Positions 55,066 through 64,000 of a DNA stretch of 64,000 nucleotides are shown one piece after another; position 1 is the stretch's first letter; each line of letters begins with the position of its first letter. The stretch covers positions 186,001 to 250,000 of the forward strand of contig NZ_JAFVMF010000006.1 of the NCBI RefSeq assembly GCF_017377715.1. Direction: 5' to 3'. The DNA is from Acetobacter sacchari (lineage in GTDB: Bacteria; Pseudomonadota; Alphaproteobacteria; Acetobacterales; Acetobacteraceae). The position numbers and the translations under genes are program-made. A model generated the notes under the pieces. It searched no databases. It was given only the letters and a program-made list of their open reading frames with translations, and was not told the origin of the DNA.

Positions 55066-56656
55066 ATGCGCGCAGAACCCCGCCACAAAGCATTAGTAAA
55101 CGTATCAATGTGGACCGTGTTTTTCGCGTCGCTGATAATTGTATCATTCCATCGGAAACAAGACGTAAATTACGACCAGATTAACTACCATTATTACGTA
55201 TCCTTCGCGCTTATTCACTGGCGCTACTGGCGTAGACATCGCACCTGCGCAGATAGTTCACACCTATCTTAATCCCCTCATTTACCTCCCGTGGTATGCG
55301 GCGACGACACTTGCTGGCCCGAAGTTCGCGACGCTCTTGCAATGTACTGTCCAGTCGACGGTGATCTTCCCGTTGATGGGCGTGGTCCGAATTCTGCTTC
55401 CGGATCGAAAGAACGCGTCACGCCTGCCAACCCAAATATTGACGGTCGTGCTCGCTTTGGCCTCGCCCATGCTTTGGTCTGAGGCGGGGACATCATTCGC
55501 CGACGCCGCTCTGGCGACGCCAATTGTCGCGTCCCTGTACTTCTACCTGAAGTGGCGCCGCTCGGGGGATGACCGAAATCTGACTCTGTCTGGTCTGTGC
55601 CTCGGCGTGGCGGCGGGACTCAAACTTACCTGCGGGATTTACGAACCCGGGCTTCTTCTGATCGGCGTAATGCCCTTCGTTCGAGGTCGCATTTCCTTTC
55701 AGACGCTTGCGATGCAACCGATGGCGTTCGTCATAGGACTGCTTGCTTCATCGGGCTGGCTGTTCGCCTTGTGTTTTCTGAAATTTGGAAACCCTGTTTT
55801 TCCTTATTTCAACAGCGTCTTCCACGCCGTAGAGGGCGCGAACCGATCATATCGCGATACCGCGTACGTTCCTCATTCCCTGTTGAGCGCCCTGTCATTT
55901 CCGCTTCGCTGGGCGCAGGGCGGGTCGATCACGTCCGAACTGTTTTTCCGCGATATTCGCCCCCTCATCGCGCTTGCGTTGATCTGCGCTCTAGGTGTCG
56001 GCCTGATCGCGCCGCGGCTGCGGCGCCAGCAGTGCGAACACACTGAGCCACCCGATCTCCTTACCGACGTGATCGCATTCTTCATGGCTTCACTTGTCGT
56101 CTGGATGTGCGCATTTTCAATACAGCGTTATTTTTTGCCGGGAGAAATCATCTCAGGCGTCATAATCGGCGCCTGTCTGGACCGACTGTTCTCCGCGCGA
56201 TTTTCCGTTGCGTTGCTCATCGTGATTGAGGTCGCATCGTTCGCCAGCCTGCGTATCTCCGACTGGGGGCACACGAACTGGCTGCGCACCACATATGATC
56301 TGACCATACCGGCGCAATTTCGGGATGCGACCATGGTTTTTATTGCTGGCGAACCATTTGCGTTTGCCGGCACGTTCTTCTCGCCTGACGCGACGTTGGT
56401 TGGCATGACAGACTGGGACAACCGCGAGCCGTCGCAGAATTCTCCTTTCACGCGGCAGATTAAAGAGGAGTTGGCGACGGCGGGGGCGAAGCCCGCCGTT
56501 ATCTCTGCCGGGCCACCATCTCGGACCGCGCTATCAGTTCTCGCCGCCTATGGACTTGAGCTGACCCGGCAATGCGAAAAACTGGGTGGCGTGCACCGTG
56601 ACGCGCCACTACAGATTTGTCCGCTCTCGAAAGGCGACGCCTCTACAGCGCGGTAA
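55066..56656 (+). pseudogene. GT-C-like polytopic membrane protein, frameshifted
   Basis: The start at 55066 (GGAG upstream) gives one membrane segment, then the phrase DVNYDQINYHYYVSFALIHWRYW in frame 1. Coding then continues without stop in frame 2 from about 55232 as VDIAPAQIVHTYLNPLIYLPWY and runs to 56656 with about nine more hydrophobic segments. One extra base (or two missing) at about 55229-55232 splits the gene. The NYHYY and AQIxTYLNPL phrases with many membrane helices resemble dolichol/undecaprenyl-phosphate-sugar-dependent GT-C or GT87-type transferases. Either a real lesion or a sequence error. Confidence 0.7.
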
Positions 56657-56688
56657 ATTACCGCGCCTGATGATGCAAAGAAGACAGA

Positions 56689-57564
56689 TCAGCGACTCAT
56701 CAGAACCGGCAGCGTCGCATGCTCCAGCACATGACGGGTCACGCCGCCGAGAATGAGCTGACGCAGCCGCGAATGGGAATATGCGCCCATGGCGAGCATA
56801 TCGGCTTCGAAGTCCTTGCACGCCGCGAGCAGCCCCTTGCCCACATCCCGCTCGACGGGTGCGAACTCCACACGATCGGCCGTGATATTGTGCATCGACA
56901 GGTAATCGACGACTTCCCGAGCTTCCGGGCCACGTCGCTGATAGTCTCCGCAATGCAGCACGCGCACGCGCTCTGCGGTGCTCGCCCATGCGATTACGCC
57001 ACGTAAAGCCGAGGCCGCTTCGGCCGTGCCGTTCCATGCGATGCACACGCGCTTGACCATGTGCGCCATCGGCTCGCGCGGTGCGATGACGGCAGGGCGG
57101 CCGCTATCGAACAGCACGGCGTGAAGCGCTTCGGACGAAGACACCTCGTCCCCGCTGTCCGGGTGAGCGACCAGCGTGAAATCTGACAGCCGCGCGTGGA
57201 ACGGAACGATCTCGCTTTCCGATCCCTTGATGACGTTGAAGCTGACGCTCGCCTCATCCTGCGGGAATGGAATACGCGGCGGGACGACGGCGATGCCTGC
57301 ATGAGCGGCGAAGGTCTCGAAAACCTCCTGCACTTCGCGTGTGCGCCGCGCGCCCTCGCGCTCCGCCGCCGACATCAGATCCTCGACCATTCCGCCGGTC
57401 AGCCCTTCGCCCGCCAGAGGCGCGATGTCGCGCCCGTCGGGACGCACATGCAGCACGGCCAGATGCGCCTTGAATCGCCGTGCGAAATTGCGCCCGATTA
57501 TCAGGGCGGCGTCCGCATTTCGCACGCTGCTCAGAGGGAGGAGAATTTTGCTGACCTGTTTCAT
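56689..57564 (-). CDS. Universal stress protein with two Usp domains
   Basis: 291 aa from the ATG at 57564 with GAGAGG 7 bp upstream; the frame is open to 57639. Two tandem UspA-type folds: the first begins KILLPLSSVRNADAALIIGRNFA, the second begins VCIAWNGTAEAASALRGVIAWA. The second ends with the ATP-binding signature MGAYSHSRLRQLILGGVTRHVLEHATLPVLM. The first lacks a clear G-2x-G-9x-G(S/T) motif, so ATP probably binds only the second. It is a cytoplasmic stress-responsive protein of unresolved mechanism. Confidence 0.9.
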   Translation of the reverse strand: MKQVSKILLPLSSVRNADAALIIGRNFARRFKAHLAVLHVRPDGRDIAPLAGEGLTGGMVEDLMSAAEREGARRTREVQEVFETFAAHAGIAVVPPRIPFPQDEASVSFNVIKGSESEIVPFHARLSDFTLVAHPDSGDEVSSSEALHAVLFDSGRPAVIAPREPMAHMVKRVCIAWNGTAEAASALRGVIAWASTAERVRVLHCGDYQRRGPEAREVVDYLSMHNITADRVEFAPVERDVGKGLLAACKDFEADMLAMGAYSHSRLRQLILGGVTRHVLEHATLPVLMSR

Positions 57565-57767
57565 GGCGACCTCTCGCTTGGCGCGGATGTTCGAATGGCC
57601 AGTCATCGCCGCGCAAGGGCGGCGGTTCCCGGAACACAAGGAAGGACCAGAGAGCTGCGCCCGGCATGATTGAAGAGCGCGTCCGATTGCCTCCTGTCGG
57701 GCGAGTATACGGCTTTTCGCTCCCTAAACGCCATGCCGGAGACGTCGTTGCGTGGAAACGCGTAGTC

Positions 57768-58382
57768 TCAGGGGTAAAGGCGGGTGACGCTCCACCCGGC
57801 GTCCGACGCAACCCATATCGCGCGATCATGCAGCCGAAAGGGACGGTCCTGCCAGAATTCAAACCGGTCCGGGGTCAGGCGAAAACCCGACCAATTGGCT
57901 GGCCGGGGTACCGGCTGGCCTTGGTACTTCTCCTCGACGGCGTGGATGCGCTCTTCAAAAATCGAGCGATCGGAAAGGGGCCGGGATTGGTCGGACGCGA
58001 TGGCGCCGATCTGCGACATACGTCGGCGGCTGGCGAAATAGGCGTCGGCTTCTTCCGTGCTGACGGGTGAGATCGAGCCTTCGATGCGAATCTGTCGCCT
58101 TAGAGTCTTCCAATGAAACAGCAGCGCGGCGAAAGGCGTCGCAGTCAGTTCAGCCGCCTTTCGGCTTTCAAGATTCGTGTAGAAAGTGAAACCGGAGCGA
58201 TCGACGCCCTTGAGGAGAATGATCCGCGCGTCCGGCCGTCCATCCGCAGTAACCGTGGCCAGCGTCATGGCGTTCGGGTCGTTCGGTTCCGACGCTTCAG
58301 CGTCCGTCATCCAGAGCGCGAAAAAGTCGAATGGATCGGCGTCGAGGTCGATAAGGGGAGACGCGTCGCTCTGTGTCATCAC
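57768..58382 (-). CDS. pdxH: Pyridoxamine 5'-phosphate oxidase
   Basis: 204 aa. ATVTADGRPDARIILLKGVDRSGF, FYTNLESRKAAELTATP, LLFHWKTLRRQIRIEGSI, and the C-terminal WSGFRLTPDRFEFWQDRPFRLHDR match PdxH over the full length. FMN-dependent; makes pyridoxal 5'-phosphate from PNP/PMP in the cytoplasm. Divergent from fabI, sharing a 190-bp promoter region. Confidence 0.95.
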   Translation of the reverse strand: MMTQSDASPLIDLDADPFDFFALWMTDAEASEPNDPNAMTLATVTADGRPDARIILLKGVDRSGFTFYTNLESRKAAELTATPFAALLFHWKTLRRQIRIEGSISPVSTEEADAYFASRRRMSQIGAIASDQSRPLSDRSIFEERIHAVEEKYQGQPVPRPANWSGFRLTPDRFEFWQDRPFRLHDRAIWVASDAGWSVTRLYP

Positions 58383-58574
58383 TAGGGGCCTCGTATTGTC
58401 GGGGTGTCTCGCATCATCGCGTGTTTGTCATGCTTTCACGCGTTCGAACGCATCTTCCACTGTGTTTTCGCGCAGGGCGGAGATGCGTTTGCGTTTCTCG
58501 ACTTGTTCCCAAGCGTATGTTGTGCAACGACCCGTCCGGTTTTGTCACCTCCTTAGCTGAACGGGGAGCCTCTC

Positions 58575-59429
58575 ATGTCAGACGCCGCAGATACATCGTC
58601 GGTGGAAGATGGCCCGGTAAAGGGCGACCTAATGCGCGGCAAGCGCGGCGTCGTCATGGGTGTCGCCAACGATCGCTCGATCGCCTGGGCGATCGCCGCC
58701 GCAGTAGCCGCGCAGGGAGGCGAGATCGCCTTCACCTATCAGGGCGAGGCTCTGGGCAAGCGTGTGCGCCCGCTTGCTGAAAGCATCGGCGCGACGCTGG
58801 TTCTGCCCTGCGACGTCAGCGACGACGCCGCGATCGACGAGACCTTCTCACTCATCGAGAAGGAGTGGGGGAAGATCGACTTCGTAGTCCATGCCATCGG
58901 CTGGGCCGACAAGCAGTATCTACGCGGCCGTTATCTCGACACGCCCCGCGACGCATTCCTGACGGCGCTCGATATCTCCTGCTACTCTTTCACGGCTGTC
59001 GCGCGCCGCGCAGCAGCGATGATGAATCCAAGCGGTTCGCTTCTGACGCTGTCTTATCTCGGCGCCGAACGCGTGATGCCGCATTACAATGTTATGGGCG
59101 TCGCCAAAGCGGCCCTTGAGGCGTCAGTGCGCTATATGGCGGCTGATCTCGGCGCTGATGGCATTCGCGTAAATGCGATTTCCGCCGGTCCGATCAAGAC
59201 GTTGGCGGCGAGCGGCATCGGCGATTTCCGCTACATTTTAAAGTGGAATCAATACAATGCCCCGCTTGAGCGCAATGTGTCGTTGAGCGAAGTCGGCGGC
59301 GCCGGTCTCTACATGCTGTCCGCACTCTCGGGCGGCGTGACGGGCGAAGTCCATCATGTCGATTCAGGTTATCACATCGTTGGCATGAAAAACCCGAAAG
59401 CGCCCGATATCTCGGTCGTCGGCGAATAG
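58575..59429 (+). CDS. fabI: Enoyl-[acyl-carrier-protein] reductase (NADH) FabI
   Basis: 284 aa with GGGGAG upstream. About 20 extra N-terminal residues precede GKRGVVMGVANDRSIAWAIA (NAD-binding). The FabI-type catalytic pair is present as Y-x6-K in YNVMGVAKAALEAS, and GAERVMPHYN and GPIKTLAASGI are typical. It performs the last reduction of fatty-acid elongation and is the known target of triclosan-type inhibitors. It is 30 bp upstream of aroC, probably one operon. Confidence 0.95.
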   Translation: MSDAADTSSVEDGPVKGDLMRGKRGVVMGVANDRSIAWAIAAAVAAQGGEIAFTYQGEALGKRVRPLAESIGATLVLPCDVSDDAAIDETFSLIEKEWGKIDFVVHAIGWADKQYLRGRYLDTPRDAFLTALDISCYSFTAVARRAAAMMNPSGSLLTLSYLGAERVMPHYNVMGVAKAALEASVRYMAADLGADGIRVNAISAGPIKTLAASGIGDFRYILKWNQYNAPLERNVSLSEVGGAGLYMLSALSGGVTGEVHHVDSGYHIVGMKNPKAPDISVVGE

Positions 59430-59459
59430 CGCAGAGAACGCGGCGAGGGCAGGGACGAT

Positions 59460-60533
59460 ATGTCGCATAACAGCTTCGGTCATCTATTTCGTGTGACCAC
59501 CTGGGGCGAAAGTCACGGCCCTTCGATTGGCTGTGTCGTGGACGGCTGTCCACCGCGTCTCGCCCTGAGCGAAGCCGACATCCAACCATTCCTCGACCGC
59601 CGCCGCCCCGGGCAATCCGCGTTCACTACGCAGCGTCGTGAACCCGATGAAGTGCGTATCTGCTCCGGTGTGTTCGAAGGCGTGACGACCGGGACGCCCA
59701 TATCTCTAATCATCGAGAACACCGATCAGCGATCGAAAGATTACGGCGAAATAGCCAACACTTATCGCCCCGGTCACGCCGATGTCGTCTACGACATGAA
59801 ATATGGCGTAAGGGACTATCGCGGCGGCGGGCGATCGTCCGCCCGAGAGACGGCCATGCGCGTGGCCGCGGGCGCCATAGCGCGCCGCGTCCTTGGCGGC
59901 GGCGTCGTGATCCGCGCTGCCTTAACGCAGATCGGCGAACATACGATCGACCGCTCCCGTTGGGACTGGGATGAAGTGAGCCGAAACCCGTTCTTCGCTC
60001 CGGATGCAGCCATTGTCCCCGTATGGGAGGAATATTTATCCGCCATACGCAAGGCTGGTTCCTCCGTTGGCGCGACCATAGAGGTTGTCGTAGAGGGCGC
60101 TCCAGCCGGGCTCGGAGCGCCGATCTATGGCAAGCTGGACGCCGACATCGCATCTGCGTTGATGAGCATCAACGCCGTCAAGGGCGTCGAGATCGGAGAC
60201 GGTTTCGCTGTCGCAGGATACACCGGCCCGCAAAATGCCGATGCCATGCGCATGAGCGGCAATCACATCGCATTCGAGAGCAATCATGCCGGCGGAATTC
60301 TCGGCGGCATATCGACGGGTCAACCGATTGTCGCGCGCTTCGCCGTGAAGCCTACCAGTTCCATGCTGACGCCCGTGCCGTCAGTAAACCGGCAGGGCGA
60401 AGAGGTCGACGTTGTGACAAAGGGCCGGCATGATCCGTGCGTAGGCATTCGTGCGGCACCCGTGGGAGAGGCCATGATGGCCTGCGTGCTGGCGGATCAC
60501 CTGCTTCGACACCGAGGACAGAACGGAGCTTAG
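59460..60533 (+). CDS. aroC: Chorismate synthase
   Basis: 357 aa. [42 protein letters not shown], the [14 protein letters not shown] segment, [18 protein letters not shown], and [17 protein letters not shown] cover the family signatures from end to end. It converts EPSP to chorismate using reduced FMN, the last shikimate-pathway step. It follows fabI closely. A 6-bp CCCATC/GATGGG inverted repeat (about 60546-60568) is a weak terminator candidate. Confidence 0.96.
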   Translation: MSHNSFGHLFRVTTWGESHGPSIGCVVDGCPPRLALSEADIQPFLDRRRPGQSAFTTQRREPDEVRICSGVFEGVTTGTPISLIIENTDQRSKDYGEIANTYRPGHADVVYDMKYGVRDYRGGGRSSARETAMRVAAGAIARRVLGGGVVIRAALTQIGEHTIDRSRWDWDEVSRNPFFAPDAAIVPVWEEYLSAIRKAGSSVGATIEVVVEGAPAGLGAPIYGKLDADIASALMSINAVKGVEIGDGFAVAGYTGPQNADAMRMSGNHIAFESNHAGGILGGISTGQPIVARFAVKPTSSMLTPVPSVNRQGEEVDVVTKGRHDPCVGIRAAPVGEAMMACVLADHLLRHRGQNGA

Positions 60534-60652
60534 GTCCGACTTTTCCCATCTATTTCATCATGATGGGTCCAGTTTAGCAGAAGCTGCCATACCAAACGCG
60601 GTGACGGGCTTTTTCCGGGCATGATGAATCTTGGGACCGGCCCCAGAGAGGC

Positions 60653-62977
60653 TTACGCGCTTCGGACGCCGGTTTCGAAAAAATGCATGGGGCTAAATCT
60701 CGACCTCTCAGCGAGAAGGGCCGTCTCGTCGCCGGAAATTGCCGGGCTGAACAAATAACCCTGCACCTGAGTGCAGCCGTAACGTCTCAGCGCGTCGAGT
60801 TGGCTTCTTGTCTCGACACCCTCCGCCGTGACGACAACTCCGAGTTCGGACGCAAGCTCTATAACAGAACGCACAATAGCGGCCGAACGCCTGTCATGAT
60901 TCATATCTCGAATAAAGCCCATATCGAGCTTCAGCTTATAAAAATTGAACTCCTTGAGAAATCCAAGCGACGAATACCCGCGCCCGAAATCGTCGAGCGC
61001 AAGCTTGATTCCCATATCAGAAAGACCGTGCAGCACACCGGCGCAGGTGCTGTTGACATCCATGAAGATGCTCTCCGTCACTTCGAGCTCAAGCCTCGCA
61101 GGCGGCAATCCGGTTTTTTTCAGGATTGTCTGCAAAGTGAGGAGGAAATCCGGGGCGTGAAGCTGCCCCACGGAAACGTTTACCGCGACCGTGAGATCCG
61201 TTGGCCATGAAACCGCCGTCCGGCAGGCCTGCTCAAGCAGATAGTTACCGAGTTCGCAGATCAATCCGGTTTCTTCCGCCAACAGGATGAAGCGATCCGG
61301 GGGCACAAAACTACCATCGGGCCGCGGCCAACGAGCCAAGGCTTCGAAACCGACAAGAGCTAAGGTCCTGGCGTCGATCAATGGCTGGTAAGCAAGAATT
61401 ATTTCCCGCCTGGTAACGGCTTCACGGAACTGTCCCAGAAGCAGGCGACGCTGCTCAATCTGCCCGCTCATTGAACTCTCAAAGCAGGACCACGTATTTT
61501 TTCCGGCTTGCTTGGCGTTATACATCGCGAGATCTGCGGCATCGAGTATTGACTCGACGCTGTCACCACTTAGCGGCGCCAGCGCCAAGCCTACGCTGAC
61601 ATGCACGAGCACGTCCTGGTCGGACAGTTTTACGGGCTCCGAAAATAGATCAACGATGTCTTGCGCCACGCGGATCGCTTCAGGGGGATCTATGTCCTGA
61701 AGGAGTAAGGCAAATTCATCGCCACCAAATCTTGCAACAGACGCGCCGTCTCCACCCACACGCGCAAGTCGGGCCGCCGCAACCCGAAGCACGGCGTCTC
61801 CGGCATTGTGGCCCAACCTGTCATTGACCCGTTTAAATTCGTCTAGGTCGACAAGATAGAACGCAAAAGTCCGCCCCGTGCGCCCGAGATCGCTCAACGC
61901 ATTGCGTAAGGCCTCATTCAACGCGTGGCGATTGGGTATGCCCGTTACTGCGTCGTTACGCGCCTGATGCGCTTCTTCAAATCGCTCCGTAAATGTGTCT
62001 GTCACATCGTAAGCCAGACCACGAAACCCGCAATAATTTTGATGATCATCAAACATCGGGCGGCCTGTAAATGACCACAAAGCGACCGTATCATTCACTT
62101 TCAGTGGCACAACAATATCGCGAAATGAAATTGATTCATTTAAACAATTTACCATATGCGTGAAATCGACAAATTTCTTGGAAATTGGGCCACGGATTTC
62201 ATTCGCAGAATTTATGTATTTTCCTTTTAAATCATTAAGGAAATTGTGAGGCATCCCTAACGCGGGCTTCCAGTCAAAAATATGCGCCAGATCCGGGGAC
62301 AGAAATGAAACCGCTCCATTCCGGTCAGTTTCCCACAAACTCCAGATTTCTCCAGCGTCGCTTCGACCGGAAAGCAACTGCAAAGTTGAGCGCTGCTCCT
62401 GCGTCTCAAGGCGATAAAGAGTGATTTTGTCGAGAAGACGTCTTACCTGCACGGTAACGGAGCCGATAAAGAGCCCGTATATGACAAGACATCCAAACAA
62501 CGCGAACCAATCTTTGCCGCCAAGTGAAAGAAGCGTGTAAGCGGAAGCGGTTCCAAGCGGGATCGTCAGACACTCGGCCATTCCAGCAATAGGTACAAAC
62601 GCCAGCGCCGTGGCGATAAGGCCCGCACAGGTGCATGCGACAATAACTTTTTGATGCGGGGGGGCTGGAGAGAAGAGCGTAAGTGGCATCGTCGCCCACA
62701 TGACGCCAAGACACAGCCCCAAGCCAACAAACGCCAGTCTCATAAGACGTAAATTTTTGTACTGACGGCGCGTTGAGAGGTATCTGCCAACAACCAGTGA
62801 TACGAGAATCTGAAGAAAGGCAACCAACTCGACACCGCCGAACAGAAAAGTTCGATACGCATCGGAGGCCGTCCCTGACGTCCCGAACAGCAACATGCCC
62901 ACAACGAGAGCGCTGGTCAGACTACCCCATGGGGTGAGATCGCACGCATAACGGATACGCTGGAGATCAAGCTCCAT
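60653..62977 (-). CDS. Membrane GGDEF-EAL cyclic-di-GMP enzyme
   Basis: 774 aa. Five or six hydrophobic segments (about 15-180) precede a PAS-like region (about 210-335: IWSLWETDRNGAVSFLSPD, FRGLAYDVTD). A GGDEF domain follows with intact FGGDEF near residue 419, so cyclase activity is possible. The EAL domain has GFEALARW near 543, ELEVTES and LDDFGRGYSSL, with the metal-binding residues seemingly present, so phosphodiesterase activity is possible. c-di-GMP governs cellulose and surface polysaccharide output in acetic acid bacteria; a link to the glycan locus is only inference. Confidence 0.93.
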   Translation of the reverse strand: MELDLQRIRYACDLTPWGSLTSALVVGMLLFGTSGTASDAYRTFLFGGVELVAFLQILVSLVVGRYLSTRRQYKNLRLMRLAFVGLGLCLGVMWATMPLTLFSPAPPHQKVIVACTCAGLIATALAFVPIAGMAECLTIPLGTASAYTLLSLGGKDWFALFGCLVIYGLFIGSVTVQVRRLLDKITLYRLETQEQRSTLQLLSGRSDAGEIWSLWETDRNGAVSFLSPDLAHIFDWKPALGMPHNFLNDLKGKYINSANEIRGPISKKFVDFTHMVNCLNESISFRDIVVPLKVNDTVALWSFTGRPMFDDHQNYCGFRGLAYDVTDTFTERFEEAHQARNDAVTGIPNRHALNEALRNALSDLGRTGRTFAFYLVDLDEFKRVNDRLGHNAGDAVLRVAAARLARVGGDGASVARFGGDEFALLLQDIDPPEAIRVAQDIVDLFSEPVKLSDQDVLVHVSVGLALAPLSGDSVESILDAADLAMYNAKQAGKNTWSCFESSMSGQIEQRRLLLGQFREAVTRREIILAYQPLIDARTLALVGFEALARWPRPDGSFVPPDRFILLAEETGLICELGNYLLEQACRTAVSWPTDLTVAVNVSVGQLHAPDFLLTLQTILKKTGLPPARLELEVTESIFMDVNSTCAGVLHGLSDMGIKLALDDFGRGYSSLGFLKEFNFYKLKLDMGFIRDMNHDRRSAAIVRSVIELASELGVVVTAEGVETRSQLDALRRYGCTQVQGYLFSPAISGDETALLAERSRFSPMHFFETGVRSA

Positions 62978-63276
62978 TCTGTAACGAGACGGAGATGAGT
63001 TGAAGCCAGAAAGAGAAAACCAGCGCTCGATGAAGCCACGGAAGAAAATTTGACGATATCCTTTGCTCTAAGGCCACGAGTATTCCGAGGAATGCGTCTT
63101 CCGATCGCCCCGGAACAGCAAGCTCAACCGTCCCTAGCGCAAGAGTAAAGCGTATTGGTAAAAAAATCACCAATACGCTTCGCATCGTCTTGATCTTACA
63201 ACGAAACGTCGAACAAAGACAGAGGTTTCGTGATACTACATTGTTACAACGTTATTTTTTCTATGAATATCAAAAA
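62978..63276. other. Gap between GGDEF-EAL gene and last gene
   Basis: About 300 bp, AT-rich near 63230-63275. A 72-codon minus-strand ORF (62967-63185) overlaps the GGDEF-EAL start but has no recognisable domain or conservation signal. Likely promoter region. Confidence 0.35.
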
Positions 63277-63999
63277 CTAGACACTCTCCAACGTCAGCAC
63301 GCGCCCAACATCCGCAGCAGCTTCGCCAAATAATTTCTCGCAACGCCGAATGTGAGAGAAAAGAGCGGCCCCGACGACTGCTGTATCCGTCGAAGGGTGA
63401 TACGCGCGAGCAAGATCCTCATCGATCTCCAGATGCGACGGGCCTTCGTGCTCGTCCATCAGGTGAGCCAGCCCCCAGACCCAACGTCCCGAGGAAAATT
63501 TACTATTGAAGGCAGGCGAGTGACAGAGATACGCTGACAACTCTTCGGCGATATATTCGGTTCCAGCAAGCCAACAGAAAAATTCGACCTCATCGTCTGA
63601 ATTCGCGCTTTCAAGGAGCGCAGCGACGCCGGGGACCACAGAGCTTTCGTCCAAATCCACACCGATCTCTTCCGCCGCGCGGCGCCAAAGAAGGGCATGG
63701 GATCCTTCCTCGTCCTTCATTTCCCGGACGGCTTCCCGTGCTTCGTTGAAGAACGCGCGTACACGACTTTGTCCGAAACGTTGCACCAGGGGTCTGGTCG
63801 GCATTCGTCCGACGCGGGCGTCGATCGCAATCTCAAAGGCCTTTACGAACGGCCAAAATCCAACCAGCAGGGCCCTTATCGAATTGACATCTCCTTCGGC
63901 GCAACCCCGGATCAAGTTCGAGCCATACACCTCTTCACGTGCGTGGACGCGGAGTGCTCCACGATCGACAATTTCCTCGGCGAAAAGAAGAGCATACAT
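63277..63999 (-). CDS. Unknown helical protein, possibly haem-oxygenase-like fold (5' end uncertain)
   Basis: 240 aa from an ATG at 63999, 1 bp from the window edge, so the true start may lie outside. The protein is helix-rich with acidic/His spacing such as MKDEEGSHALLWRRAAEE, WLAGTEYIAEELSAYL and HLMDEHEGPSHLEID, compatible with a TenA/haem-oxygenase-like or diiron-oxidase-like bundle. I do not recognise the exact family, and the function is unknown. No signal peptide is visible. Confidence 0.5.
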   Translation of the reverse strand: MYALLFAEEIVDRGALRVHAREEVYGSNLIRGCAEGDVNSIRALLVGFWPFVKAFEIAIDARVGRMPTRPLVQRFGQSRVRAFFNEAREAVREMKDEEGSHALLWRRAAEEIGVDLDESSVVPGVAALLESANSDDEVEFFCWLAGTEYIAEELSAYLCHSPAFNSKFSSGRWVWGLAHLMDEHEGPSHLEIDEDLARAYHPSTDTAVVGAALFSHIRRCEKLFGEAAADVGRVLTLESV

Positions 64000-64000
64000 T

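Noticed and set aside
62967-63185. 72-codon ORF before the GGDEF-EAL gene
   Set aside because: Hydrophobic but with no homology signal, and it overlaps the real start.
1-64000. CRISPR array or rRNA operon
   Set aside because: No regularly spaced direct repeats and no rRNA sequence were seen.

Overview
The window looks like chromosome of an acetic acid bacterium (Acetobacteraceae, Alphaproteobacteria). The reasons are a membrane-bound PQQ glucose dehydrogenase, aerobic cobaltochelatase genes cobS/cobT beside a J-domain protein and bolA, an NDUFS4-type complex I subunit, a Hint-domain protein preceded by a beta-rich passenger, and GC-rich codon use. The genus cannot be fixed from sequence alone.

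Layout. 1-10 kb: 3' part of polyphosphate kinase ppk, an aldose epimerase-like protein, mltG, a secreted SYLF (Ysc84) protein, an unknown exported protein, an SBF-type transporter, a DsbA/FrnE-like thiol protein, and the alpha-E / circularly permuted ATP-grasp pair. 10-20 kb: an orphan DUF1217-like protein, an alpha/beta hydrolase, a PLP decarboxylase, cobT, cobS, a J-domain protein, bolA, a LolA-like lipoprotein, and a cytosine-5 methyltransferase with a Vsr repair nuclease. 20-25.8 kb: the Hint protein, tRNA-Arg(TCT), an NDUFS4-like gene, tRNA-Pro(TGG), a purine phosphoribosyltransferase, an MFS exporter and a Nudix hydrolase.

25.8-35.4 kb is the most distinctive block. It encodes an ABC-2 permease and its short ATPase (Wzm/Wzt type), followed by three glycosyltransferase-like proteins. 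One has 1116 aa: a CgeB-like part, a GT4 part and two copies of an approximately 100-residue C-terminal module. One has about 1004 aa: five copies of an approximately 42-residue aromatic/YPDV repeat, then GT2 and GT4 domains. The third is a separate 332-aa CgeB-like protein. The inferred role is assembly and export of a cell-surface glycan.

35.5-42 kb is an accessory island: a DapA-family aldolase/lyase, a decayed IS5-family element, a LysR regulator divergent from a Baeyer-Villiger monooxygenase plus HSL-type esterase pair, and a second IS5-family remnant. 42.5-48.5 kb carries periplasmic glucose oxidation (gcd), an outer-membrane protein and a TonB-dependent siderophore receptor. 48.8-54.6 kb is a housekeeping run on the minus strand: an alaC-like aminotransferase, hom, glpX and recJ. 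55-64 kb holds a frameshifted GT-C-like membrane protein gene, a double-domain universal stress protein, pdxH, fabI-aroC, a membrane GGDEF-EAL protein and an unknown helical protein at the edge.

Several RNA-level signals stand out. There are intrinsic terminators after mltG, hom and the NDUFS4-like gene, and one between cobS and cobT that may end a small RNA. There are long perfect hairpins after ppk and between gcd and its downstream gene, and a three-segment competing-hairpin arrangement after the glycan locus.
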